Shown in pieces: positions 8,021 to 17,632 of a stretch of 64,000 nt of DNA. The translations under genes were made by a program, and so were the position numbers. Every line of letters starts with the position of its first letter. The stretch's first letter is position 1. Source of the DNA: JAPLJC01 sp963697965 (lineage in GTDB: Bacteria; Desulfobacterota; Desulfobaccia; Desulfobaccales; 0-14-0-80-60-11); contig OY969108.1 in assembly GCA_963697965.1 (NCBI GenBank), positions 1,302,001-1,366,000 of the forward strand, written 5' to 3'. The notes beneath the pieces are model-generated. The model worked only from the letters and a program-made list of their open reading frames with translations, had not been told where the DNA came from and did no database searches.

Positions 8021-9123
8021 GTGTCGTTCTAATAACCGGCGGGGCGGGATTCATCGGCGCCAATTTCATCCATTTTCTTAGGCGCCACCGCCCGGACTGG
8101 CGTCTCATCAACCTGGATCTCCTGACCTACGCGGGCAATCTGGAGAATTTGGCTCCCCTGGCGGGGGACCCGCACCTCACTTTTGTCAAAGGGGACGTGG
8201 CTGACCGGGACCTGGTGGCCGGACTGTTCGACCGGCACCCCATCACCCGGGTGGTGCATTTCGCCGCAGAAACCCATGTGGACCGCTCCATTCTGGACCC
8301 GGGGGTCTTCGTGCGCACCAATGTCCTGGGGACCTGCAACCTGTTGGACGCGGCCCGGGAGCATTGGCAAGGGCCGGCGGCCGAGTCCGAGACCCGCTTC
8401 TTGCAAATTAGCACCGATGAGGTTTATGGCTCCCTGGGCCCCCATGATCCACCGGCCACCGAAGCCTCCGCCTATGCTCCCCGCAGTCCGTATGCGGCCT
8501 CCAAGGCCGGGGCCGATTTCCTGGCCCGCTCCTATTTCCACACCTACGGAATGCCGGTGCTCATCACCAATTGCACCAATAATTACGGCCCCTACCAGTT
8601 TCCGGAGAAACTCATTCCCTTTTGCCTGAGCCAGGCCCTGGAGGGGAAGCCCATCCCCATCTACGGCCGGGGAGACAACATCCGGGACTGGCTCTCTGTT
8701 ACGGACCATTGCCGGGCCCTGCTGCTGGTGTTGGAGCAGGGCGCGCCGGGTGAGACTTACAATATCGGCGGGGGCCAGGAGAAACCCAACCTGGAGCTGG
8801 TGCGCCTGCTGCTGCGGGTGCTCTCCGAGTTGCGCCCGGAGCTTGTGGACCTGGAGCGCCTGATCACCTTTGTCCCGGATCGCCCCGGCCATGATTGGCG
8901 CTATGCCCTGGACACCGGGAAGATCGAGGCCCGATTGGGCTGGCGCCCCCAGGTCACCCTGGAGCAGGGTCTCCGGGAGACGGTGGGCTGGTACCTGGCC
9001 CAGGCGGGCTGGCTGGAGCGGGTGCGCTCCGGGGCCTATCGGGACTTCCTGCGCCAACAGTACGGCGCCGCGGTGGCGGAGGGGCAGGGAAGGCAAAAGG
9101 CAAAAGGCAAAAGTAAAAAGTAA
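8017..9123 (+). CDS. rfbB: dTDP-glucose 4,6-dehydratase
   Basis: An extended SDR with GGAGFIGANFI, STDEVYGSL (catalytic Asp-Glu) and Tyr-x-x-x-Lys in SPYAASKAGAD; NNYGPYQFPEKLIP is the diagnostic RmlB stretch. It removes water from dTDP-glucose to give the 4-keto-6-deoxy intermediate. The last residues are Lys/Gly-rich (QKAKGKSKK). They are encoded by a low-complexity AAAAGGCAAAAG run and look like a late extension rather than part of the fold. The thymidylyltransferase gene rfbA is not in the window. Confidence 0.92.
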   Translation: MSVVLITGGAGFIGANFIHFLRRHRPDWRLINLDLLTYAGNLENLAPLAGDPHLTFVKGDVADRDLVAGLFDRHPITRVVHFAAETHVDRSILDPGVFVRTNVLGTCNLLDAAREHWQGPAAESETRFLQISTDEVYGSLGPHDPPATEASAYAPRSPYAASKAGADFLARSYFHTYGMPVLITNCTNNYGPYQFPEKLIPFCLSQALEGKPIPIYGRGDNIRDWLSVTDHCRALLLVLEQGAPGETYNIGGGQEKPNLELVRLLLRVLSELRPELVDLERLITFVPDRPGHDWRYALDTGKIEARLGWRPQVTLEQGLRETVGWYLAQAGWLERVRSGAYRDFLRQQYGAAVAEGQGRQKAKGKSKK

Positions 9124-9168
9124 AAACGTTGCCTGGGGTTTTCCCTTTTTGCTTTGCGTCCTCTGCGT

Positions 9169-9205
9169 CTCTGCGGTGAACCCCGGCGTCATTTTCACCG
9201 CAGAG
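9169..9205. repeat. Perfect 12-bp inverted repeat (CTCTGCGGTGAA)
   Basis: CTCTGCGGTGAA at 9169-9180 is repeated inverted as TTCACCGCAGAG at 9194-9205, after TGCGTCCTCTGCGTCT. This CTCTGCG-CTCTGCGGTGAA sequence is a familiar intergenic repeat in many bacterial genomes. It may double as a transcription end for rfbB, but no T-run follows. The rest of 9206-9890 shows no gene that I trust. Confidence 0.6.
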
Positions 9206-9792
9206 GCTGAGAGCTCGCCTAGAATCGATAAAACCTGCAATCCTGATTCTTGCACTTATTTTCATGGCCATATTTTCTATCTATGCCTTTAATGGCAGAT
9301 ACAGACCGATGGGCTTTGATAATATCTGGGTCCTCGATACAATTACTGGTAATGTTTATACTCGTTATGGCGAGAGATTAACAAAGCCCTAATAGAAGTG
9401 CTTCCCACGGTGCCCTTAGCTTCTACTTAATCGTTTTTTTCTTCACATCGCCCCAAGGACCCTTACCTTACCCCTGGGTCGTTGTTCCCCTCGGAATCTA
9501 CTGTGGCCCATTCGCCCTTTGCTCCGGCTGAATAACGGTTCCGGGAGCCATAAATCGGTAAGCCTTGAGTCTTTCTCCTTGTTTTACCTTGGCTTCTTCA
9601 GATAGTTTTCTTTGCCGCCTGGCCCCGGCCAGTTCACACACTTCCACCGGCTTCGCCGCGGGAAAATGGAGTTCGTGAGAAAGACGATCCTCTTGGGTCA
9701 GGTTGATAGTGGCCCCCACTCCCGCCGCCATGACCTTCTCGGCGGTCTGCTTCGTGGTGAGTAAGCGGCACTAGATCCCCCCATTAAAATCT

Positions 9793-9809
9793 ATCAGGGA
9801 TTCCCCGAG
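9793..9809. promoter_or_regulatory. Possible operator: ATCAGGGATTCCCCGAG near-palindrome
   Basis: The site lies about 85 bases upstream of the promoter of the export operon. It matches, with one change, the first of two palindromes near 63.73 kb. A shared regulator is only a suggestion. Confidence 0.3.
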
Positions 9810-9894
9810 ATAAAATCCAGGTTTATCCCGATTGTGTTCGACAGATAAACGCCCTATAGAAGGATTAACATTGAAACACGATAAAATTAATTAT

Positions 9895-9923
9895 TTGACA
9901 TTATTCATTCCTTGACTTAAGAT
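9895..9923 (+). promoter_or_regulatory. Predicted sigma-70 promoter of the exopolysaccharide export operon
   Basis: TTGACA at 9895-9900, a 17-base spacer, then TAAGAT at 9918-9923, about 70 bases before the export lipoprotein gene. It is the best promoter-like match in the upstream gap. Confidence 0.5.
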
Positions 9924-9994
9924 TTCAGTCCAAGGATTGGCTGAGATTATAAAGATCCTTAGATTTTTATTTACTCAATTGGGGGAGTCTAATT

Positions 9995-10612
9995 ATGGGA
10001 ATTCGATGGAGACAAATTTCCGGCTGGGGCTTGCTAGGGATAGGTGTGATGGTTTGGGGCTGCACACCCCATCCAGGACCTTTGGTGGAAGCCCAGGCAG
10101 CGTCCGCCCTCGTTACCGAACCTGCACTGAATACATACCTCTTGGGAGCGGAAGATACAATCGAAGTTTCCGTGTGGAAGGAACCTGAATTAACGAAGAC
10201 GTTGGTGGTACGGCCTGACGGCAAGATCTCTTACCCGCTTTTGGGTGACCTCAAGGCCGCCGGACTCACGGTCAAGCAATTGCAAGCTGAGATGCAAAAA
10301 CGCTTGGAAAAGTATGTGACCGATGTCAATGTCACGGTCATCCTCTTGAAGGCGCAATATTACAAGATTTATGTTACCGGCAAGGTAACTAAGCCAGGGG
10401 AGTTTTTGGTGGGGCAAGCGCCCACAGTTATGCGGGCCATTGCCATGGCCGGTGGACTGACGCCTTTCGCATCCCCTAGTAATATAGTCATCTTGCGCAA
10501 AGCGGGAGATAGAGAGGACGTATTCTACTTCAATTATAATGCTGTATCCCAGGGTGAATCTTTGGAAGAAGACCGTCTCCTCTTGCCGGGAGATGTCGTA
10601 GTAGTCCCCTGA
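9995..10612 (+). CDS. Polysaccharide export lipoprotein (Wza/EpsA-like, Poly_export and SLBB)
   Basis: This protein of 205 residues has a lipoprotein signal with lipobox VWGC (Cys23). A Poly_export domain follows (LGAEDTIEVSVWKEPELTKT, VRPDGKISYPLLGDL), then a single SLBB-like strand set (VTGKVTKPGEF) and a final LLLPGDVVVVP. It should form the periplasmic and outer-membrane channel for the polymer. A GGGGGAG ribosome site lies 8 bases upstream. It is the first gene of the export operon, followed after 11 bases by the barrel gene. Confidence 0.88.
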   Translation: MGIRWRQISGWGLLGIGVMVWGCTPHPGPLVEAQAASALVTEPALNTYLLGAEDTIEVSVWKEPELTKTLVVRPDGKISYPLLGDLKAAGLTVKQLQAEMQKRLEKYVTDVNVTVILLKAQYYKIYVTGKVTKPGEFLVGQAPTVMRAIAMAGGLTPFASPSNIVILRKAGDREDVFYFNYNAVSQGESLEEDRLLLPGDVVVVP

Positions 10613-10623
10613 GGTAACCGGAG

Positions 10624-11826
10624 ATGAGACCCTGGATTAGTTTTGTCGCGCTGGGGCTGTCCCTCTTCCTGGCAATCTTTTCCCCTGCCTCTGCAGGGGC
10701 CGCCGACTGGTCGGTGATCCCTTCACTAAGTGCGTCGGCAGCATATAATAATAATGTCAACTATGCTTTGAGTAATAAAATATCGGATTTTATCTTTAGT
10801 GAGTCCCCGGCTGCATCGTTCAATTACACCACCGACATCGGGAGTGTGCAAGGAGTGTTATCCTTGACCGAATTGCAATACGTCAAAGAGACCCAGTATG
10901 ATAACCTTGACCAGAACTACTCGATCAATGGCCGCTATCAAGCTTTTCCCCGCTTGGGGTTAACTATGCAAGGCTCCTATATTGTGAATAGCACCTTACA
11001 GCAGGCACTGACCACAACGGGGATAATTACGAACCACGTACCCCAAGAGTATATTACCGTTGGCCCTGGAATCTCCTATGCCTTGACCGAACGTCTGACG
11101 GCAAACTTGGGTTACACCTTTAACCAGGCAACTTCTCAGTCTTCGCAATTCAGTAATTTTACTAGCCAGGGGGGGAACCTGAGCCTTTCCTATCCCTTGA
11201 ATAATCAGAAAACAACCATTGGCGGGACAGTGACAGCGAATGAAACAGATTATGTCGATAATGATGGTTCCCGTCAGATTACAGGTTATCTGACCGTTGG
11301 CCATCAATTCTCCGAGGTCTGGAACACCAGCTTTTCGGGGGGGCTCACTTACACTTCCACTAGCAATACCTCTGTCGTGACTTCCCCGGCATCCCCATTC
11401 TTTAGTTTGAGCCCCCAAATCGGGCGTCAGTCAAGTGTTCAACCTTATGTCAATGTAAGCGCTAGCCGCAGTTGGACCAGTACCACCCTTTCGGCGAGCT
11501 ATCAACGGACGCAGCCGGGTTCCAGTTTGGGCACCCCGGTTACGTTCAATTCGGTCTCCTTATCGCTAAGTCATAGCTTCACCGAGCGCCTTTCGGGATC
11601 AATGTCAGGGAATTACTATAACAGTCAGCCAATAAACGCCAGCGGCGGTTTTGAAACTTCTGTTTATCAGCTCAGTTCCCAATTGTCATATCAGATCACC
11701 GAAAATCTTTCGTTGGTACCGAGCTGCAGCTTGGGCTTGCTGCAGGAACAAGGGAAAAGCGCTGATATCGTCGGGGCTACCCTGATGCTGACATACTCCT
11801 ACCCGTATTTTCATTACCGAAGGTGA
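10624..11826 (+). CDS. Outer-membrane beta-barrel protein of the exosortase/EPS locus
   Basis: It has a signal peptide ending near AGA-AD (about residue 26), then about 370 residues of alternating amphipathic strands rich in Ser, Thr, Tyr and Asn. The protein ends YSYPYFHYRR, without a long tail. The pattern fits a large barrel related to the PEP-CTERM-associated outer-membrane proteins (TIGR03016-like) that commonly follow the EpsA-type lipoprotein. Its place between the export lipoprotein and the Wzz protein supports a role in polymer secretion. The family name is inference from memory. Confidence 0.7.
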   Translation: MRPWISFVALGLSLFLAIFSPASAGAADWSVIPSLSASAAYNNNVNYALSNKISDFIFSESPAASFNYTTDIGSVQGVLSLTELQYVKETQYDNLDQNYSINGRYQAFPRLGLTMQGSYIVNSTLQQALTTTGIITNHVPQEYITVGPGISYALTERLTANLGYTFNQATSQSSQFSNFTSQGGNLSLSYPLNNQKTTIGGTVTANETDYVDNDGSRQITGYLTVGHQFSEVWNTSFSGGLTYTSTSNTSVVTSPASPFFSLSPQIGRQSSVQPYVNVSASRSWTSTTLSASYQRTQPGSSLGTPVTFNSVSLSLSHSFTERLSGSMSGNYYNSQPINASGGFETSVYQLSSQLSYQITENLSLVPSCSLGLLQEQGKSADIVGATLMLTYSYPYFHYRR

Positions 11827-11953
11827 ACGGCTCATTTTCTGCAAGAGATAACTAGTGGAAATTCAATGGTAAATTTTGCCTAGTTGAAAAATAGAGATTA
11901 ATTAATTATAATTTAAAAGTTAACCGAATATTCATTAAGGTAAAGTCACAGCC

Positions 11954-13666
11954 ATGGAAACAGAAACCAACGATCTGCGGTACTACCTGGGCCTCCTGAA
12001 AACGAGGAAAACGTGGTTTATCATCCCTGCCTTGATAATTTTTCTCGTGGCCAGCGCCGTAGCTTTTTTTCTCCCCACCATCTTTGAATCGAGTTCCACC
12101 ATCCTGATAGAAGAGCAGCAGATTCCGCAGGAGTTTGTGCGCTCTACGGTCACCGGCTTCGCCGACCAACGCATCCAAAGTCTTACCCAGCAGATCCTTT
12201 CCCGCACCAAGCTCTGGCAAATAGTCGAGCAATTCAATCTCTACCAGGAATTGAGGACAACACATACCCGGGAGGAGATCATTGATGAAATGCGGGACAG
12301 TATCGTCTTCAAGACCATCAGCGCCGAGTCAAAGGGAGGTAAGGGGGCGACCATTGCCTTCAGTGTCGCCTACCGGGGGAAAAACCCTGACACGGTTCAG
12401 AAGGTGGACGGGACCCTGGCCTCTCTTTACCTGGAAGAAAATTTGCAAATGCGGGAAGCTCAGGCGCGCTCCACTACTACCTTCCTGGAGGCAGAACTGA
12501 AGGAGCTGGAGGAACGCATCCGTACCCTGGGAGATAAGATCGAAGCCTTCAAACAGCAAAATGATGGCCTGCTGCCGGATCAGCAGCCGTACAATAGGAG
12601 TCGGGTAGAGGGTATAGAAGCCGAAACCAGCCAACTGGATAATAAAATCCGGGGTGCGGAAGAGCTGAAAACTATTCTGGGCGGCCAGCTGCAGACGGCA
12701 AATTTGACCTCCTCGGCACTGGATGCTCGGACTCCCAATGAGCCTACTGATCCGCGTTCCCGCCTCAAAGTCCTGAAAATACACTTGGCTGACCTGAGGT
12801 CCAAATACTCGGAAGACCACCCCGATATTCGCAAAACCCTGCGGGAGATTGACGAACTGAAGAAAATTGTCGGAGATAAAGGAACCAGCTCAACGGCACT
12901 GGGAGACAAAATTGCCCAACTCAAGGCAGAATTGGCTGAGAAGCAGGGAAAATATTCTGGTGAACATCCCGACATCCGTAAGATTAAAAATGAAATCGCG
13001 GCTCTAGAGAAAGATCAGAAGAGCGCGCCCTCTTCACCGAATCCAGAGGATCAGAGCGCCGTTGATATCGAATTTAACACGCGGATGGCGTCAGCAGACA
13101 CCGAAATAGAGGCCGATAAGCGGCAGCAGGCATCTTTGCTAGAACAGCTAAAGATGTACCGCAAGCGGATAGATGATGCGCCAAAAGTGGAGCAAGAGTT
13201 TTTTGCCTTGGAGCGAGATTATCAAAACGATAGTCAAAAGCATCAGGAGGTTATGAATAAGATCCTGGAATCGCGCATTTCCGAGGGGATGGAGGAACAC
13301 CAGAAGGCGGAAAAATTTACCCTCATAGACCCGGCCAGCACCGGTAAGGTGGTATATCCTCCCCGGCTGACCATCTTCCTGGTGGGAATCTTCCTGAGCT
13401 TCGGGGGCGGCATCGGCATGGTAGCCCTCGCCGACCACCTGGACCGGTCAGTAAAGACAGCCGATGAACTCAGCATGCTCACTAATTTACCGGTGTTGGG
13501 GAGCATACCCAGAATGCTAACCTCCGAAGATGTCACCGAGGATGCCCGAAGAAAACGGCTTATTTGGATGGGAACCGCTTTTTCGGTGATCGTGGGATTG
13601 GTCCTTATTAACTTTTTTTATCGAAATCTTTTGGGTTTGGCCGTGAGGCTTTTGCGCCAGGTCTAA
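11954..13666 (+). CDS. Wzz/GNVR chain-length determinant (polysaccharide co-polymerase)
   Basis: A protein of 570 residues. The N-terminal membrane helix is around residues 20-40. A long periplasmic region with coiled coils follows, including the twice-repeated KYS-EHPDIRK motif. A second membrane helix lies near residue 475, followed by a short cytoplasmic part with a further hydrophobic helix at the C-terminus. It has no kinase domain of its own; the BY-kinase is the next gene, 21 bases on. It should set polymer length together with the kinase. Confidence 0.87.
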   Translation: METETNDLRYYLGLLKTRKTWFIIPALIIFLVASAVAFFLPTIFESSSTILIEEQQIPQEFVRSTVTGFADQRIQSLTQQILSRTKLWQIVEQFNLYQELRTTHTREEIIDEMRDSIVFKTISAESKGGKGATIAFSVAYRGKNPDTVQKVDGTLASLYLEENLQMREAQARSTTTFLEAELKELEERIRTLGDKIEAFKQQNDGLLPDQQPYNRSRVEGIEAETSQLDNKIRGAEELKTILGGQLQTANLTSSALDARTPNEPTDPRSRLKVLKIHLADLRSKYSEDHPDIRKTLREIDELKKIVGDKGTSSTALGDKIAQLKAELAEKQGKYSGEHPDIRKIKNEIAALEKDQKSAPSSPNPEDQSAVDIEFNTRMASADTEIEADKRQQASLLEQLKMYRKRIDDAPKVEQEFFALERDYQNDSQKHQEVMNKILESRISEGMEEHQKAEKFTLIDPASTGKVVYPPRLTIFLVGIFLSFGGGIGMVALADHLDRSVKTADELSMLTNLPVLGSIPRMLTSEDVTEDARRKRLIWMGTAFSVIVGLVLINFFYRNLLGLAVRLLRQV

Positions 13667-13687
13667 CTTCAGAGAGGCGAAGGAAAA

Positions 13688-14554
13688 TTGAGTTACATTG
13701 ATAAGGCATTAGAAAAAGCCAAGGAGTTGCATGCCCGGAAGAAGAAGGCGGCCCCGGCCCCACCTCTTGAGCCCGAGCGGGTGCTGCAGGATGAGGCGTC
13801 CCCTTTGATCCGGCCAGAGACTTGGGTCACTCCCCCGCCGACCGAAGAATTTACCTTCACCCAAACCCGGACCGTCGCCGTAGATCCCCAAAATCTGCAT
13901 CGGCAGCGATTCATCGTCGGGGAGGAATTCCGCCGGGCCGGAGAAAGTTACAAGCTACTGCGGACCCGCATATTGCAGCGCACGAGGCCTCATGGCCATA
14001 ATACCTTGATGATCACCGGCCCCAATCCGGGAGAGGGAAAAACGCTCACGGCCATCAATCTGGCCATCACCTTTTCCCAGGAAGTCGGCCAGAGTGTAAT
14101 TCTGGTGGATATGGATCTACGCTTCCCATCAATCAGCCATTATTTTGGATTGCCGACCGGACCTGGATTGGTGGACTATCTGACTGATGGAATTCCCCTG
14201 ACCCAAATTCTGGTCCATCCCGATGGCTTTGGCAAACTCGTGCTGCTGCCCGGCGGCAAACCCGTGGCCCAGGCGGCGGAACTTATCGGGTCTCCTGACA
14301 TGGCTGCCCTGGTGCAGGAATTGAAGCAATTTTACCCGGATCGTTGGGTCCTCTTCGATCTGCCCCCGTTGTTGTCCGTTGCCGACGCCCTGGCCTTTGC
14401 CCCCTTAGTCGATGGCATCGTGGTGGTGGTGGAGGCGGGGAAGACCTCCAAGGAAGATATAGGACGTTGCCTGGAGATGCTCAAACCATTCCAGGTCCTC
14501 GGGTTTATCATTAATAAGCTGGAGACCTCGCCATCTTCTTATAATTATTCTTAA
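13688..14554 (+). CDS. Tyrosine autokinase (BY-kinase) of the EPS machinery
   Basis: A cytoplasmic P-loop ATPase of 288 residues. Walker A is GPNPGEGKT (111-119), Walker A' is ILVDMDLRFP, and Walker B is WVLFDLPPLLS. The C-terminus is short with only two tyrosines (SSYNYS), so regulation through a Tyr-rich tail would be limited. It starts at TTG with GAGGCGAAGGA upstream. It partners with the Wzz protein directly upstream. Confidence 0.87.
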   Translation: MSYIDKALEKAKELHARKKKAAPAPPLEPERVLQDEASPLIRPETWVTPPPTEEFTFTQTRTVAVDPQNLHRQRFIVGEEFRRAGESYKLLRTRILQRTRPHGHNTLMITGPNPGEGKTLTAINLAITFSQEVGQSVILVDMDLRFPSISHYFGLPTGPGLVDYLTDGIPLTQILVHPDGFGKLVLLPGGKPVAQAAELIGSPDMAALVQELKQFYPDRWVLFDLPPLLSVADALAFAPLVDGIVVVVEAGKTSKEDIGRCLEMLKPFQVLGFIINKLETSPSSYNYS

Positions 14555-14606
14555 CACTCGGAATCGCCAACCGACGCGGGAGGACCGCGGCGCCTGGAAT
14601 ATCAAC

Positions 14607-15842
14607 ATGTATGAAGATTTTTACGGACTCACGGAACGCCCTTTCACCCTGCTCCCTGACCCAGAGTTCCTCTATTTGAGTCCTCAGCACAAGCTGGCCC
14701 GAGCGTATTTGGAATATGGCATCAATCAACGGGTCGGGTTTGTGGTGCTGACCGGCGAAGTGGGGACCGGCAAGACCACCCTGATCAAATCCCTGCTCCG
14801 GCAAAGGGAAAGAAACTTGCGTCTGGGCGTCCTTTACCAGACCTCAGTTGGGGCCGAAGATCTCCTGGAATGGCTTTTGAAAGAATTTGAAGTGGTCGGG
14901 CGCTTGCCTTCCCACACAGCTCGGCTCGGGGCCTTTAATCAGTTTTTGTTGACCGCTTATGGCCGGGGGGAACATGTCGTCCTGCTGGTGGATGAAGCGC
15001 AAAATCTCGGCCCTGAAGCCCTGGAGGAACTGCGGCTGTTGTCCAACCTGCAAGCCGGTAAAGAACCGCTGCTGCAGGTGATCCTGATCGGCCAATTGGG
15101 GTTACGGGAACGGCTGCGCCTTCCGGCTCTCCGGCAATTGGCCCAGAGGGTGGCGGTCCATTACCATCTGACGCCATTGGATCGGGCCGAAACCAAGGAA
15201 TATATCCGTTTTCGGCTGGCCCGGGCCGGGGGCAGCGGCATCTTTACGGAATCGGCCCTGGACAAACTCTTTGACTATACCCAAGGAGTCCCCCGGCGCT
15301 TGAATACCTGGTCCGATCTGGCCTTGGTTGCCGGGTTTGCTGAGGGACGTCAGGAAATAGACGGTGATTTTATTGATATGGTTTATGCCACCCAGGGGGG
15401 CAGTCTGGAAGGTCCGGAAGAAGGGCCCCAGGAGACGCCGGCGGGATCTGAAGCTGCAGCCGGCGCCTTGGGATTAAATACGCCACCGGTAATTTCCACC
15501 AACGGCCTGGAGGCTCGACTGTCGGAATTATCCGGCCGCCTTACCCGGATAGAGAGTCTGGTGTTGGAAATGACCAGTCAGCTAATTCCAGTCCTAACCC
15601 AGGTCATGCTTAAACCGCCGCCTCAGGAGATAAAAACTCCACCGGAAGCAAACGAGAGGGAAATGCCACTGGAGCAGGAAGGGGAGATTGGTACCGTTTC
15701 CTTGGAATCTTTGCCTGCGCCTGAGATAAATCCCCCGCAACGAAAAAATTGGTGGAGCACCTTTTTGGGGCAGATAATGGTCATAACCGGCATCTATGTG
15801 GGCTCCAAAAGAAGGGCCGGACGTCCAAATACGGGAGACTGA
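14607..15842 (+). CDS. ExeA-like AAA ATPase of exosortase/PEP-CTERM loci (TIGR03015-like)
   Basis: The N-terminus MYEDFYGLTERPFTLLPDP and Walker A GEVGTGKTT (50-58) with Walker B VVLLVDEAQNL are the signature of the general-secretion-type ATPase found in exosortase-linked EPS loci. The C-terminal about 140 residues are Pro/Glu-rich, with a short helix and a basic end. It probably powers or gates assembly of the export apparatus. Exact partners are unknown. Confidence 0.85.
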   Translation: MYEDFYGLTERPFTLLPDPEFLYLSPQHKLARAYLEYGINQRVGFVVLTGEVGTGKTTLIKSLLRQRERNLRLGVLYQTSVGAEDLLEWLLKEFEVVGRLPSHTARLGAFNQFLLTAYGRGEHVVLLVDEAQNLGPEALEELRLLSNLQAGKEPLLQVILIGQLGLRERLRLPALRQLAQRVAVHYHLTPLDRAETKEYIRFRLARAGGSGIFTESALDKLFDYTQGVPRRLNTWSDLALVAGFAEGRQEIDGDFIDMVYATQGGSLEGPEEGPQETPAGSEAAAGALGLNTPPVISTNGLEARLSELSGRLTRIESLVLEMTSQLIPVLTQVMLKPPPQEIKTPPEANEREMPLEQEGEIGTVSLESLPAPEINPPQRKNWWSTFLGQIMVITGIYVGSKRRAGRPNTGD

Positions 15843-15848
15843 CCATCT

Positions 15849-16493
15849 ATGCGGGCGGTCTCCTATAAAATAAAAGACTTATCGGACCGGATCCTGGGCT
15901 GGCTGGCATTTATGGCCCTGAGCCCGCTCTTTTTTCTGGTGGCGGCCTTCATCAGCCTGGACTCGCCCGGTCCCATATTTTTCCGCCAGGTCCGGGTCGG
16001 TAAGGATGGGCGGCCTTTTGTCGCCTATAAATTCCGGACCATGGTGGACAAGGCCACGGACCTGGGGCTGGGAATCAATGTGGCGGTAGATGATTTCCGT
16101 GTGACCAGGACGGGCAGGTTTCTGCGCAGCACCAGTCTGGATGAACTGCCTCAGCTTTTCAACATCATCCAGGGTGCAATGAGCCTGGTGGGGCCGAGGC
16201 CTACTCTGGCCTACCAGGTCGCCCGCTATGATGAGGTCCAGCGCCGCCGTCTCCTGGTAAAGCCGGGCATCACCGGTTGGGCCCAGATTAATGGCCGCAA
16301 TGCCATTCCCTGGGAAGAGCGCATCAAACTTGACGTCTGGTATGTGGAAAACTGGTCTTTGGGCCTCGATTACTACATTTTGTTGCGCACTGTTAAAACC
16401 TGGGTCCACCGGGAAGGTTTATATGGTCCTTCCGGGATAAATTTTGATTTTAATCCTGAGATGCGGGGGGAGCCGACGGTGAACCCCACTTGA
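15849..16493 (+). CDS. Initiating undecaprenyl-phosphate sugar-1-phosphate transferase (PglC/WcaJ-type)
   Basis: A monotopic phosphoglycosyl transferase of 214 residues. It has an N-terminal re-entrant hydrophobic helix, then SPGPIFFRQVRVGKDGRPF, YKFRTM, RSTSLDELPQLFNII (catalytic Asp-Glu), LVGPRP and KPGITGWAQINGRN. It lacks the N-terminal multi-helix domain of WcaJ/WbaP, so it is the short form. It begins the repeat unit on the lipid carrier. It overlaps the aminotransferase start by a few bases. Confidence 0.9.
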   Translation: MRAVSYKIKDLSDRILGWLAFMALSPLFFLVAAFISLDSPGPIFFRQVRVGKDGRPFVAYKFRTMVDKATDLGLGINVAVDDFRVTRTGRFLRSTSLDELPQLFNIIQGAMSLVGPRPTLAYQVARYDEVQRRRLLVKPGITGWAQINGRNAIPWEERIKLDVWYVENWSLGLDYYILLRTVKTWVHREGLYGPSGINFDFNPEMRGEPTVNPT

Positions 16494-17632
16494 ATGATCA
16501 GGTCTCGAAATCGATGATACCCATTGTCCGCCCCACCCTGCACGATCTTGAAGCGGTAGTTGAAGAATTTCGCCAGGCCTGGCAAAGTGGCCAAGTTACC
16601 ACCGGCGTCTTTACCCGCAGATTTGAAGACGCGGTGGCAGAAAAGCTCCAGGTGCCTCATGCCGTCATGGTGCAGTCCTGCACGGCCGGGATGATGCTGG
16701 TATTGAAGGCCCTGGAATTGCAGGGAGAAGTTATTCTGCCGGCCTTTACCTGGACCTCCACCGCGCACGCGGTGGTTTGGAACGGGCTTACCCCGGTGTT
16801 TGCAGATATAACCCCCGGATCTCGCACCCTGGACCCCCAGGCAGTGGCCCGGACGTTAGGACCCCGCACCCAGGCCATCATGCCGGTAAACGTGTTTGGC
16901 TGCCCCCCGGATTATGAGGCTTTTGCACAAATAGCCCGGGATAACCAGCTACATCTGGTATACGATTCCGCCCAGGGACTGGGTTCCAGATTTCAAACCA
17001 AAGACGGTTCCTGGCATTATTCCGGGTGTTTCGGTGATGCGGAGATCTTTTCCATGAGCCCCACCAAGGTGGTGAGTGCCATGGAGGGGGGACTGATTAC
17101 CACCCATAATGCGGAATTGGCTTTTAAACTGCGCCAGATGCGAGACTATGGCAAGACCCCGGACGGTGAGGATATCGCCTGGCTGGGGCTCTCAGCCCGG
17201 GTCCCTGAGATCAACGCCATCGTAGCCCGCCACAACTTTTACCAGATGGATGCTCTGGTGGCCCGGAGGCGGCAACTTATCGCCACCTATAAAAAATTCT
17301 TGGGCGATCTCCCGGGAGTGAGTTACCAGGAGGTTCCAGCCAACTGTGAACCGTCCGGCAATTATTTTACCTTGTTTATCGGAGGCGAGGCCAAGATCTC
17401 CCGGGATGAGGCTTATGAACGTTTGAAAGCGCAAGGGATCCAGGCCAAGAAATATTTTTATCCGGCCCTGCACCTGCAAACGGTGCATGAAGAGGTTGGC
17501 CGCCGTTATCGAGGAAAGCTGCCAGTCACCGAAGGTGCCGCGGCGACCGGGTTAGCTTTGCCGTTATACAGCCATATGACTCAAGATGTTATTCAACAAG
17601 TATCTTCTGTAGTCAAGGATATCTTGCAATGA
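16490..17632 (+). CDS. DegT/DnrJ/EryC1/StrS-type PLP-dependent sugar aminotransferase
   Basis: 380 residues. PLP-binding features include VQSCTAGMMLVLKAL, PVNVFGCPPDYEAF, DSAQGLGSRF and the Schiff-base lysine K193 in FSMSPTKVVSAMEGG. It transfers an amino group to a keto-sugar nucleotide, likely the product of the WbpM-like dehydratase downstream. The TTG at 16490 overlaps the preceding stop; an ATG at 16514 is an alternative start, and neither has a strong ribosome site. The 3' end overlaps the next gene by 4 bases. Confidence 0.87.
   Translation: MNDQVSKSMIPIVRPTLHDLEAVVEEFRQAWQSGQVTTGVFTRRFEDAVAEKLQVPHAVMVQSCTAGMMLVLKALELQGEVILPAFTWTSTAHAVVWNGLTPVFADITPGSRTLDPQAVARTLGPRTQAIMPVNVFGCPPDYEAFAQIARDNQLHLVYDSAQGLGSRFQTKDGSWHYSGCFGDAEIFSMSPTKVVSAMEGGLITTHNAELAFKLRQMRDYGKTPDGEDIAWLGLSARVPEINAIVARHNFYQMDALVARRRQLIATYKKFLGDLPGVSYQEVPANCEPSGNYFTLFIGGEAKISRDEAYERLKAQGIQAKKYFYPALHLQTVHEEVGRRYRGKLPVTEGAAATGLALPLYSHMTQDVIQQVSSVVKDILQ

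Noticed and set aside
8029..9255. 408-codon minus-strand frame opposite rfbB
   Set aside because: Shadow of a well-supported gene; composition and lack of motifs fit an antisense artefact.
9498..9731. Possible small minus-strand gene of 77 codons
   Set aside because: It has no recognisable family, no clear ribosome site and lies in a repeat-rich gap; it could be a transposase scrap but I cannot support that.
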